Notes under the pieces: generated by a model
The model's database searches: none
Told to the model about the DNA's origin: nothing
The model's input: only the letters and a program-made list of their open reading frames with translations
Source of the DNA: Paenalicyclobacillus macrosporangiidus
GTDB taxonomy: Bacteria; Bacillota; Bacilli; Alicyclobacillales; Alicyclobacillaceae
Direction: 5' to 3'
Length of the DNA stretch: 64,000 bases
Assembly (NCBI RefSeq): GCF_900116805.1
Contig: NZ_FPBV01000007.1
Span: 87,880 to 151,879, forward strand
Shown here: positions 18,517 to 26,671 of the stretch, one piece after another
How positions within the stretch are numbered: the stretch's first letter is position 1
Layout of the letters: each line of letters begins with the position of its first letter
Program-made: the position numbers and the translations under genes

Positions 18517-19059
18517 ATGGTGCTCTCAAGCAAGGATCTCAGCTACCGCGAGATCGTGGCCAACGCCGTGGTGGGGCGCGGCAGCAAGTATTCGCAGACC
18601 ACGTACACCATCCGCCCTGCCAATCGCCCGACCACCATCGGCGGTTGCTGGATCATGAACCACACCTACGACGCGGAGCTGGTCGGCGATTATGTGGAAG
18701 TGCATGGCCGCTTCGACATCAACGTGTGGTACTCGTACAACGGCAACTCCGAGACGGCCGTCGCGAAGGACACGGTTTCCTACGTCGAGCAGATTGCACT
18801 GCGCGACCTGGATACCACCGCCGACCGGGACAGCCGCGAAGTGCAGGTCAAGGTCGTCCAGAACCCGAACTGCCTGGATGCCACCGTCACGGGCAACGGT
18901 TCTGAGATCTTGGTCCGCTGCGAGAAGGAGCTGGCGGTGGAGGTCGTGGGCCGCACCAAGCTGTGCGTGGTCACGTGCGAGCTGGCGGAGAAGAAAGAAG
19001 AGGATTTCCTTGAGGAAGACGAAGAGCTGCTCGAGGAAGTGGACATGGAGGAACGGTGA
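18517..19059 (+). CDS. cotE: Outer spore coat morphogenetic protein CotE
   Basis: A 180-residue CotE, the organiser of outer-coat assembly, made in the mother cell. Length matches B. subtilis (181). Conserved segments include YREIVANAVVGRGSKYSQT, GGCWIMNHTYDA, VHGRFDINVWYSY and SYVEQIALRDLD. The last 23 residues are very acidic (KKEEDFLEEDEELLEEVDM), the region which in B. subtilis CotE affects self-assembly and coat protein recruitment. GGGGAGG lies seven bases before the ATG. It heads a run of spore-associated ATP-grasp genes, though a terminator follows cotE, so they need not share a transcript. Confidence 0.96.
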   Translation: MVLSSKDLSYREIVANAVVGRGSKYSQTTYTIRPANRPTTIGGCWIMNHTYDAELVGDYVEVHGRFDINVWYSYNGNSETAVAKDTVSYVEQIALRDLDTTADRDSREVQVKVVQNPNCLDATVTGNGSEILVRCEKELAVEVVGRTKLCVVTCELAEKKEEDFLEEDEELLEEVDMEER

Positions 19060-19109
19060 CGGCGGTGGCCGCCGGGTCGGTCTCACCGGCGCCCGAGCCG
19101 GATTCCTGT

Positions 19110-19131
19110 GGGGCGGAAACGCCCCTTTTTT
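19110..19131 (+). terminator. Terminator after cotE
   Basis: GGGGCG-GAAA-CGCCCC at 19110-19125 is followed by six Ts. A GAAA tetraloop makes this a stable terminator separating cotE from the ATP-grasp genes. Confidence 0.9.
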
Positions 19132-19174
19132 GTTCCATGCTACAGATGCTGCCGAGGAGGCGGAAGGGGACGGG

Positions 19175-20329
19175 GTGCGCCTCGGCTTGTACGTGAATGT
19201 GGAGCCGAATCGGACCCGTCCGTTCGGTGAACAGACCCGCATGTGCGCGGATCTGTGGCGCGTCGGCCAGGCGTACGGTGTCGAGGTGGTGGTCCTCCCG
19301 CCCGGTTACGCGCGGCACGGACGAGGATTTCTGTACGATCCCGCGAGAGACCGTTGGCAGGCAGGAAAGATCGCCCTCCCCGACGTGGTGCTGCGCCGGT
19401 CCGGATCCTTTCGCGCTGCACCGGCGCGGGTACGGGAGGACCTCGCGCTGTTTGTCCGCCGGGGTGTTCTGCACACGCTGCCCCGGGCTGTGAGCAACAA
19501 GTGGACCTTTTACCGCCTGCTGACGGGGGATCGGCAGTTGCAGCCATTCGCGCCTTGGACCCGGCTCGCGCACAACGTGCAGGACGTGTACGACGCGCTG
19601 CTGCAGGCGCCCGACGTTTACGTCAAGCCCCTCGCCGGCGCGCAGGGTATCTCCATCTATCGCGTCCGGCGGAGTGCTGCCGGAGGGGACGTCCGGTGGG
19701 AAGAGCGCGTCGTCCCGCGCGACGCCAAACCGCACGGCAAGACGTTTCAGCCGTCCACCCGCGTGCGCCAGGCGAGTTTTCAAGATTTCTCATCCTTCCA
19801 GTCCTTCTGGCGTCGTACCGGGCTCGAGCAGTGCCTCGTGCAGGAAACCATCCCGCTTCCGCACACCCGTGACGGCCGGCCTTTCGACTTCCGCTGGCTG
19901 GTGCAGTATGTGGACGGCCCCGACATCATAGCGCGCGTGGCGCGTGTCGGCGCCATCGGATCCGTGACCACCAATATTCACACCGGAGGCCAAGCCATTC
20001 TGGCGGAAGAAGCCCTGTCGTTGGCGGGGCTGTCGCAGCATGCCCAGATCTTGTCGCGTTTGGACGATGTGGCGTTGGCGGTGGCGGAGCGCCTCTGGCA
20101 AACGTATGGCGCCTACGCGGAGGTCGGCGTGGACCTGGGATTGCGATCCGACGGGACACCGGTCGTTTTTGAGGTCAATCCCACGCCCGGGAGGCGAATG
20201 CTGAGATCGCTGGACCGGCGTGTCCGGGAACTGTCACTCGAAGCCCTGGTGGAATATGCTATCAGGGCGACAAGGGTCCATTCACCCGGAAGCACGCGGA
20301 AAGGGGAATCCACGGATGAAGGATGGTGA
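19175..20329 (+). CDS. ATP-grasp protein, YheC/YheD-like (first of the cluster)
   Basis: A 384-residue ATP-grasp enzyme predicted to join a carboxylate and an amine using ATP. Landmarks are the nucleotide-binding lysine and glycine-rich loop in VYVKPLAGAQGISIYRV (about 148-165), FDFRWLVQY, and the metal-binding end VDLGLRSDGTPVVFEVNPTP (about 320-340). The terminal EVNPTPGRRML differs from the EVNSKP or EANSKP of its two neighbours, so it is a diverged paralogue. The GTG at 19175 follows AAGGGGA. Its end overlaps the next gene by 14 bases. YheC and YheD of B. subtilis are spore coat-associated; substrates are unknown. Confidence 0.85.
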   Translation: MRLGLYVNVEPNRTRPFGEQTRMCADLWRVGQAYGVEVVVLPPGYARHGRGFLYDPARDRWQAGKIALPDVVLRRSGSFRAAPARVREDLALFVRRGVLHTLPRAVSNKWTFYRLLTGDRQLQPFAPWTRLAHNVQDVYDALLQAPDVYVKPLAGAQGISIYRVRRSAAGGDVRWEERVVPRDAKPHGKTFQPSTRVRQASFQDFSSFQSFWRRTGLEQCLVQETIPLPHTRDGRPFDFRWLVQYVDGPDIIARVARVGAIGSVTTNIHTGGQAILAEEALSLAGLSQHAQILSRLDDVALAVAERLWQTYGAYAEVGVDLGLRSDGTPVVFEVNPTPGRRMLRSLDRRVRELSLEALVEYAIRATRVHSPGSTRKGESTDEGW

Positions 20330-21692
20330 CCCGATCTTCATATCGGTTTTCCCAAGTCCCCGGCGGATGATCCGTCTCCATCCTTCCCATGGCAGACTCC
20401 TTTCCCTCAGCCCCGGTCAGCATGCGTCTGTGACCTGCGGCCTTCGGCGCACGGACGCCGCCGTCTGGCTCGATCCCGGTGTTCCCCCGGACCGCCTGTG
20501 GGTGAGCAGCGGGGTATCGCAATCTGTGTTCCTGGGATTACCGGTCGACGCGGTCCGCGCCCGGCTGGAGGACGGAACGGTACGCGTCGGGCCGACCATC
20601 GGGATCCTGTGCAACCCGGTCTGGAACGAAAGACGGAAGACCCTGCGGTGGACCAAGCAACTTCCGGTTCTGGAGAAACTCGTGCAGGCAGGGCAGAAGT
20701 TAGGTGCCTTGGTCTATATCTTCGGCATCCAAGACGTCGACTTTGGCCGCGGCACCGTCCGCGCCTTTGTCTTCCAGGACGGTTCGTGGCGTCCGGACCG
20801 GATGCCGCTGCCGGACGCGATCTACGATCAGGTGGTTTCGCGGAAATTGGAACGCAGCAAGAAATACCAGGACCGGCGGATGCAGCTGAGCCGGATGTAC
20901 GCCAACCGCATTTTCAACGACGGGTTTTTCGACAAGTGGAACGTGCATGAATGGCTCTGGAATGACCGACAGACGCGAGCGCTCGTGCCCTACTCCGAAA
21001 AGTACTCGAATTCCCGGCAAGCCGCCGCCTTCCTGAAGCGCTATCCCGTGACCTTTATCAAACCGGTTCACGGCAGTCTCGGGCTTGGCATCGTCCGGGT
21101 GACGCGGGAGGCAGACGGGACCTTCCGATACGAAGTTCGGCAGAAGTCTGGCCGGACGCAGAACAAGGTGGGCACCGCGGAGGCGGTGGTCGGCGCGATT
21201 CACCGGAGGCTGCAACAAACCCCGCACGTGCTGCAGGAGGGTGTTCCGGTGGCGCGGTTCCGCGGGCGGCCCTTCGACGTTCGCATCGTCCTGCAACGGG
21301 ACGGGAGCGGAGAGTGGAAGCGCACGAAGATGTTCGTGCGGGTCGCGAAGGCGGGGGAGTTCACGGCCAATCTGGCCAGCGGCGGAGAGGCGATGCCGCT
21401 CGACACCGTCCTGCGCGAAGCATTCGCATCGGAGGAGCGCCGTCACCGCGTCCGCGGACAGGTCCGCCGTGCGTCGGGGTGGGTTGCCAGCGTGATCGAG
21501 AGCCAGTGCGGGAAGCCGCTGGGTGAGCTGGGGGTGGATCTGGCGATTGATGAGTCGGGCAAGGTGTGGGTGCTCGAGGTGAACTCGAAGCCGTGGAAGG
21601 CGTCCTCCACCGACAAAGGGCGGCAGGACCTCGTGGACCTGTCGTTCACCCGTCCGATAGAGTACGCCATTCGATTGGCACAGCAGCGCTAG
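20316..21692 (+). CDS. YheC/YheD-family ATP-grasp protein (second of the cluster)
   Basis: A 458-residue YheC/D-type protein. The N-terminal 90 residues form a beta-rich domain typical of YheD. A middle region holds GPTIGILCNPVWNE and the YIFGIQDVDFGRGTVRAFVF segment. The ATP-grasp domain has FIKPVHGSLGLGIVRV (about 245-260), RPFDVRIVLQRD and VDLAIDESGKVWVLEVNSKP (about 405-428). AAAGGGGAA lies eight bases before the ATG, and it overlaps the preceding gene by 14 bases. Likely made in the mother cell and placed in the spore coat by analogy with B. subtilis YheC/D; the reaction is unproved. Confidence 0.88.
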   Translation: MKDGDPIFISVFPSPRRMIRLHPSHGRLLSLSPGQHASVTCGLRRTDAAVWLDPGVPPDRLWVSSGVSQSVFLGLPVDAVRARLEDGTVRVGPTIGILCNPVWNERRKTLRWTKQLPVLEKLVQAGQKLGALVYIFGIQDVDFGRGTVRAFVFQDGSWRPDRMPLPDAIYDQVVSRKLERSKKYQDRRMQLSRMYANRIFNDGFFDKWNVHEWLWNDRQTRALVPYSEKYSNSRQAAAFLKRYPVTFIKPVHGSLGLGIVRVTREADGTFRYEVRQKSGRTQNKVGTAEAVVGAIHRRLQQTPHVLQEGVPVARFRGRPFDVRIVLQRDGSGEWKRTKMFVRVAKAGEFTANLASGGEAMPLDTVLREAFASEERRHRVRGQVRRASGWVASVIESQCGKPLGELGVDLAIDESGKVWVLEVNSKPWKASSTDKGRQDLVDLSFTRPIEYAIRLAQQR

Positions 21693-21719
21693 ACTGCCGG
21701 CAGGAAAGGAGAGGTGGCC

Positions 21720-23183
21720 ATGGCCTGCTATCTGCTGCACGCCGGGCAGTCGTCTGCGCAGCGACTGCTGCGCCGCGTCGGGCGACTGCGCGAGTACAGG
21801 TCGGTATCCGCATTGAGGCCGGAGGACACGGTCATCCGCTGGGGGGACTCAGCCGAGTCGGATGCCCCCGAGGCCCGGGTGCTCAACCCGCAGAACGCGG
21901 TGGCGCGCACGCGATCCCGCTCCGCGATGGTCCGCTTTCTCAGGCGGGTCGGGGTGCGGGTGTACAGCCGGGACAGGAACGGGGACACGCCGTCTCTCCT
22001 GCGCCAATACCGGATTCCGATCTTTGACCTGACCCCGTTGGCATGCTTTCGCTCGGACCGCGCCCCCGTGTGGCTGAACCAACGCCTGCGGAACGTTCAG
22101 GCGTCCTTTCGCGAGGTGCCGTTCGATGAGGAGAAGCTGACGGCGCGCGTGTTGCAATTGGCGTGCCGAGCGCTGCATGCCGTCGGGTTGGATCACGGGA
22201 TGGTGAGCATCGGCATGGCCCCGCAGGGCGTCTTGTACGTGCTCGACGTCACCCCGAGCCCGGTGTTGATGGGAAGGATGCTCGAACTGTTCAGCCACGC
22301 GATTGACCAATACATCGACCGCGAGGAAGGTGCGGGCCGGTCGACAGAGGCTCCGGTACGGATTGGGACGGACGTCGAGCTCATGCTCCGCAACGCGGCC
22401 GGCCGGATGGTGCTTGCCAGCAAATTCCTTTCGCGCAAAGGGAGAGTGGGGTGCGATGACCGGAGTGTGCAGTTCGACGGCCAACGGCTCCCCCTGATGG
22501 AGTTGCGGCCAGAGCCCGATGCGGACCCGCTCAGGCTGGTCGCGAACCTGCACGCCGTCATGGAGGAGGCCAGTGACCGCATCTCGCGGCCCGGCATTCA
22601 ATGGCTGGCCGGCAGCATGCCGTTCCGGCCGTATTGCACGGGTGGGCACATCCATTTCTCGAACGTGCCGTATTCCAGCCACTTCGTGCGCGTCCTCGAC
22701 AACTACCTGGGCCTGCCCCTGATGATGGTCGAAGACCCGAAGACAGGCCGGCTGAGGCGGACGCGGTACGGGTTTCTAGGGGACGTTCGACAAAAGGATC
22801 ACGGGGGCTTCGAATACCGCACGCCGGCGAGCTTCGTCGTGAGCCCGGAGATAACGGCGGCGGCATTCTGCATCGCCTACCTGGTGGCGCAACATCACCG
22901 GGATCTCCCGGTGTTCGACCTGTACGAAGAAAACATTCAGCTGGCGTTCTACCAAGCGCGCAAGGACGTCCTGCTGCCCATTGTGAAGCGCAACCACGCG
23001 ATTTTGCAGGAGTTGCCCGAGTACCCGCGATACCGGGAGTACATCGAGCCGCTGTTCGAACTCATTTGGGCCGGCCAAACCTGGGATGAGTCCGTGGACG
23101 TGCGCACCGTGTGGGGGATCCCGGTTCGGCGCCGGAAAGCCGTCCCGCGGACGGCCGTGCGGCGGTCGGCAGCGCATGCCTGA
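21720..23183 (+). CDS. ATP-grasp-like / COOH-NH2 amidoligase fusion protein
   Basis: A 487-residue two-part protein. Residues 1-205 look like a degenerate ATP-grasp domain (VIRWGDSAES, ARVLNPQNAVARTRSRSAMV and a terminal VLDVTPSPVLMGRML). Residues about 210-440 match the phage phiEco32-type COOH-NH2 ligase family of glutamine-synthetase-like fold: GTDVELML (Glu220), GCDDRSVQF, ELRPEPDADPLRLVANLHAV and GGHIHFS (His310, His312). Such enzymes are predicted to form amide bonds between peptides or amino acids. The C terminus is basic. The ATG at 21720 is eight bases after AAAGGAG. It lies between two YheC/D genes, implying a shared product. Confidence 0.8.
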   Translation: MACYLLHAGQSSAQRLLRRVGRLREYRSVSALRPEDTVIRWGDSAESDAPEARVLNPQNAVARTRSRSAMVRFLRRVGVRVYSRDRNGDTPSLLRQYRIPIFDLTPLACFRSDRAPVWLNQRLRNVQASFREVPFDEEKLTARVLQLACRALHAVGLDHGMVSIGMAPQGVLYVLDVTPSPVLMGRMLELFSHAIDQYIDREEGAGRSTEAPVRIGTDVELMLRNAAGRMVLASKFLSRKGRVGCDDRSVQFDGQRLPLMELRPEPDADPLRLVANLHAVMEEASDRISRPGIQWLAGSMPFRPYCTGGHIHFSNVPYSSHFVRVLDNYLGLPLMMVEDPKTGRLRRTRYGFLGDVRQKDHGGFEYRTPASFVVSPEITAAAFCIAYLVAQHHRDLPVFDLYEENIQLAFYQARKDVLLPIVKRNHAILQELPEYPRYREYIEPLFELIWAGQTWDESVDVRTVWGIPVRRRKAVPRTAVRRSAAHA

Positions 23184-23239
23184 CCGCGGATGCCTGCATC
23201 GGCGCCAGCGGCGGCGATGAGACAGGAGGTTGACGACGC

Positions 23240-24517
23240 GTGAGGACACCAGTGAACGGAGAGTTGATCTGGGTGCAGTCCGGCGGCCGTATCACCATGT
23301 TCCTGTACATGTCTGCCGCCGCCGGCATCCCGCGTGCTGCGGGCAGCCGGGCGCGTGTCTCGAACGTGGTGGTGCCGGTGATCCATGCGGTCCCCAAACG
23401 CGGCGTCGTGTACCGTCACCCCACCCGGGTGAGCGTCCATCACGGGGAAATCTCCGCGGGACCTGTCTTTGCCGTCCTGGCAGCCGGAGACGGCGCCTCT
23501 TTCAAGGGGAACCGAGGGGACTTTCGCGCCATCGCGGCAACCGGCCGTTCCCGCCGCGCGTTCGTCTACGTCTTGCCCGTCGACCGCGTCCGGACAGGGG
23601 ACTGGTGGGAAGGATACGTTCGCCTGGGGCCGGGCCGGTGGGTGGCGATCCCGTGCCCTCGGCCGGAGGCGGTGTACAACCGAATCCCCAATCGCATGTT
23701 GGAGCGGCATCCCGTCTCCGTGCACGCGAAACATGCGTTGGAGGAACTGGACATCCCGGCGTTCAACCCAGGGTACTTCGACAAATCGGTCATCTACCAG
23801 ATCATCCACCAGGCGGGATTGAATCGTTATCTGCCCGAGTCCGCCACGGACCTTGGGGCGTCGGCACTGCACCGGCTGTTGAGCCGTCACGAAGGGGTGT
23901 ATCTGAAGCCGACCGGCGGCAGCATCGGTCACGGCATCATGCGCATTGACCGTCAGGGCCGCGGGTTTCGGCTGGCCGTGTTGAAACACCGCCGGTGCCA
24001 CGTCTACTGGGCCGACAGCTGGAAACCCCTGTGGCGCCTCGTCTGCCGGCACCGCCTCCCGGGCCGCTACGTCATCCAGGCGGCCGTTCCCCTCATTCGG
24101 TACCAGGGGCGTCCCTGCGATTTTCGTGTGTTGCTGCAAAAGCGGGATGGCGGGTGGACGGTGGTCGGCAAAGGGGTGCGGGTGGCCGGGAGCAACACCA
24201 TCACCACGCACGTGCCCAACGGCGGCCGCATCGCCAGCGCGTCGGACGTGTTGACGAGTGTGTTCGGAGAGAAGGGGGAGCGCGTGAACCAAGGGGTGGA
24301 CGACATGGCCATCGCCTGTGCCGAAGCCATCGACGCACATTACGGGCAGCGGCTCGGAGAGATGTCCATGGACATCGGGGTGGACGCGGGCGGCAGTCCC
24401 TGGTTCTTCGAAGCCAATTCGAAGCCGATGAAGTTCGACGAGCCGGACATCTGGACCCAATCACTCGCCGGCATTCTCGACCACCTGCAGACGCTGGCGC
24501 GGCGCACCGCCCGGTGA
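23240..24517 (+). CDS. YheC/YheD-family ATP-grasp protein (third of the cluster)
   Basis: A 425-residue YheC/D-type protein. The first 150 residues form a diverged N-terminal domain. The ATP-grasp part contains VYLKPTGGSIGHGIMRI (about 218-235), RPCDFRVLLQKRDGG and MSMDIGVDAGGSPWFFEANS followed by KPMKF (about 375-400). AGGAGG lies ten bases before the GTG at 23240. It is the last gene of the cluster, 56 bases after the amidoligase, and miaB follows 112 bases later. It is probably a spore coat-associated ligase; the substrate is unknown. Confidence 0.87.
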   Translation: MRTPVNGELIWVQSGGRITMFLYMSAAAGIPRAAGSRARVSNVVVPVIHAVPKRGVVYRHPTRVSVHHGEISAGPVFAVLAAGDGASFKGNRGDFRAIAATGRSRRAFVYVLPVDRVRTGDWWEGYVRLGPGRWVAIPCPRPEAVYNRIPNRMLERHPVSVHAKHALEELDIPAFNPGYFDKSVIYQIIHQAGLNRYLPESATDLGASALHRLLSRHEGVYLKPTGGSIGHGIMRIDRQGRGFRLAVLKHRRCHVYWADSWKPLWRLVCRHRLPGRYVIQAAVPLIRYQGRPCDFRVLLQKRDGGWTVVGKGVRVAGSNTITTHVPNGGRIASASDVLTSVFGEKGERVNQGVDDMAIACAEAIDAHYGQRLGEMSMDIGVDAGGSPWFFEANSKPMKFDEPDIWTQSLAGILDHLQTLARRTAR

Positions 24518-24629
24518 ACGAGCCGGGCGCCGGGACAAGCCCTCCCTTTCCGCGTGGCGGAGCGTGAGTATGATATCATGAACGGTAGGCAAGTGCCCCC
24601 ACGTGGGACGAATTGGCGAGGTGGAAGTC

Positions 24630-26123
24630 GTGGAGAACTTGATTCATAAATTGCGGCAAGGCCGCCTTCAACCGGGTGCCGGGATCACCTTTGGCACCCA
24701 CCGCCCGAATCCGGTGGAGCGCATCCGGTGGGATGCGGCAGCGCTGACCGAAGGCTGCCAGGTGGGCCGCAAACCGTCCGGAGAACCGTACCGGTTCGTC
24801 ATCAAGACCTACGGCTGTCAAATGAACGAACACGACACCGAGATGATGGCCGGGCTGTTGAGTGCGATGGGCTACGAGCCGGCGGGCGCCGACGAAGACG
24901 CGGATCTCATCCTGTTCAACACCTGCGCCGTGCGGGAGAACGCGGAGGACAAGGTGTTCGGGGAGATCGGCCGGATTCGGCCCCTGAAGTACCGGAATCC
25001 GGAGCTCTTGATTGGCCTGTGCGGCTGCATGGCGCAGGAGCAAGGCGTGCAAAAGATGGTGCTGGAGAAGTTCCCTTGGGTGGACCTCGTCTTCGGCACG
25101 CACAACATTCACCGGCTTCCGCAGCTCGTGACCCGGGCGCGCCACAGCCAGGACACGGTGCTCGAGGTGTGGGACAAAGCGGCCGTCACCGTCGAGGACA
25201 TCCCGAAGCTGCGGCAGGACCGCGTGCGGGCGTGGATCAACGTGCAGTACGGCTGCAACAAATTCTGCACCTATTGCATCGTCCCGTACACCCGCGGGGC
25301 GGAACGAAGCCGCCTGCCGCAGGACATCGTCGGCGAGGTGCGGGAGTTGGCCGCCGGCGGGGTGCGCGAAGTGACTCTGCTCGGGCAAAACGTCAATGAC
25401 TACGGCGTGGACCTCGGGGATGTGACCTTCGCGGGGCTTCTCCGCCAGGTCAACGAAGTCCCGGGATTGGCGAGGATCCGGTTCACCACGTCCAATCCGT
25501 GGAATTTCACGGACGAACTGATTCGGGCGATCGCCGAATGCGACAAGGTGGTGGAACACATCCACCTGCCGGTCCAATCGGGGAACAACCAGGTTTTGAA
25601 ACGGATGAACCGTAGCCACAGCCGCGAGTTTTACCTCGCATTGGTGGACAAGATCCGCGCCGCCATCCCTGGTGTGACGCTGACGACCGACATCATTGTC
25701 GGCTTCCCCGGGGAGACCGAGGCCCAGTTCGAAGACACGCTGCGCCTGGTGGAGGAAGTCCAGTTCGACAACGCGTTCACGTTCATCTACTCGCCGCGCG
25801 AACACACGCCTGCGGCGAGCTGGCCGGACGATGTCAGCGAGGCGGAGAAAAAGGAGCGGCTGCAGCGTTTGAATGAGCTCCAAGCGGCCATCAGCCTGCG
25901 AAAGAATCGCGCACTCGCCGGCCAGACGGTCGAGGTGTTGGTGGAAGGCCGCAGCAAGACCAACGCCGACGTGCTGGCCGGCCGGACGCGCACCAACAAA
26001 CTGGTGTTGTTCCCGGGGCCCGCGTCGTTGATCGGCCAATTGGTGAACGTGCGCATTGAGCAACCGCAGTCTTGGACGCTCCGCGGCCAGTTGGTGGACG
26101 TGCCGCAGGGGGCGTTGGCATGA
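24630..26123 (+). CDS. miaB: tRNA-2-methylthio-N6-dimethylallyladenosine synthase MiaB
   Basis: A 497-residue radical-SAM methylthiotransferase that adds a methylthio group to i6A37 in tRNAs reading U-starting codons. It has the UPF0004 domain (IKTYGCQMNEHD, NTCAVRENAEDKV, GLCGCMAQEQ), the radical-SAM CxxxCxxC at Cys209, Cys213 and Cys216, and a C-terminal TRAM domain. An N-terminal extension of about 50 residues is like that of Bacillus YmcB. The GTG at 24630 follows GAGG by eight bases and is preferred over GTG 24603. It overlaps ricA by four bases. MiaA, which makes its substrate, is encoded 6 kb downstream. Confidence 0.96.
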   Translation: MENLIHKLRQGRLQPGAGITFGTHRPNPVERIRWDAAALTEGCQVGRKPSGEPYRFVIKTYGCQMNEHDTEMMAGLLSAMGYEPAGADEDADLILFNTCAVRENAEDKVFGEIGRIRPLKYRNPELLIGLCGCMAQEQGVQKMVLEKFPWVDLVFGTHNIHRLPQLVTRARHSQDTVLEVWDKAAVTVEDIPKLRQDRVRAWINVQYGCNKFCTYCIVPYTRGAERSRLPQDIVGEVRELAAGGVREVTLLGQNVNDYGVDLGDVTFAGLLRQVNEVPGLARIRFTTSNPWNFTDELIRAIAECDKVVEHIHLPVQSGNNQVLKRMNRSHSREFYLALVDKIRAAIPGVTLTTDIIVGFPGETEAQFEDTLRLVEEVQFDNAFTFIYSPREHTPAASWPDDVSEAEKKERLQRLNELQAAISLRKNRALAGQTVEVLVEGRSKTNADVLAGRTRTNKLVLFPGPASLIGQLVNVRIEQPQSWTLRGQLVDVPQGALA

Positions 26124-26545
26124 GCCGGGATGCCCTGCTGCGCAAAGCGGACGAGATCGCGCGGATGATCGGCTGCTCGGACGCTGCCGCACGGTTCTGG
26201 CAGGCGCGTGCGAAGATGGAGAACAACCGCCGGGCCCAGCAACTGTTTGAAACCTTGAAGTTGAAGACCAACAACAGCCTGGGGCTGCAGGCGGTGTTTC
26301 CGGCCGATCATCCCCGCGTCCGCGAGTTGGATGCGGAGATTGCCAAGCTGGAGCATGAGTTGTACGAGATCCCGGTCGCCATGCAGTACAAAGAGGCGCA
26401 GGCGGAGCTCAACGAGCTGATGCAAGGGGTCGTGCAACTGCTGCTCAACCGGCTGTCGGATCGGGTCCCGGTGGAACGCGGTCCACGCTTGGGTTGCGGC
26501 CAGGGACCGAACGGAACCGGGTGCACCTGCGGGGAACGCGATTGA
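26120..26545 (+). CDS. ricA: RicA/YmcA, subunit of the Fe-S RicAFT complex
   Basis: A 141-residue YmcA/YlbF-family helical protein. In B. subtilis RicA forms a complex with RicF (YlbF) and RicT (YaaT) that binds [4Fe-4S] clusters, promotes RNase Y-dependent mRNA maturation and affects sporulation, competence and biofilm. The C-terminal cysteines Cys126, Cys135 and Cys137 in GCGQGPNGTGCTCGERD fit cluster binding. The ATG overlaps the miaB stop (ATGA), with AGGGGG eight bases upstream. RNase Y, its functional partner, is encoded 10 kb upstream in this window. Confidence 0.9.
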   Translation: MSRDALLRKADEIARMIGCSDAAARFWQARAKMENNRRAQQLFETLKLKTNNSLGLQAVFPADHPRVRELDAEIAKLEHELYEIPVAMQYKEAQAELNELMQGVVQLLLNRLSDRVPVERGPRLGCGQGPNGTGCTCGERD

Positions 26546-26671
26546 GGGAGCGAGGGCCACAGAGGGTGCGGTCCGCGGCGCGGCGTGCTGCCGGTGGCGG
26601 CTGACCCCGCTGTGGCCCGTTCGCATGAGGTTGCTGCGGACCGCCAGATCCGACGACGGGAGGGTACGGAC

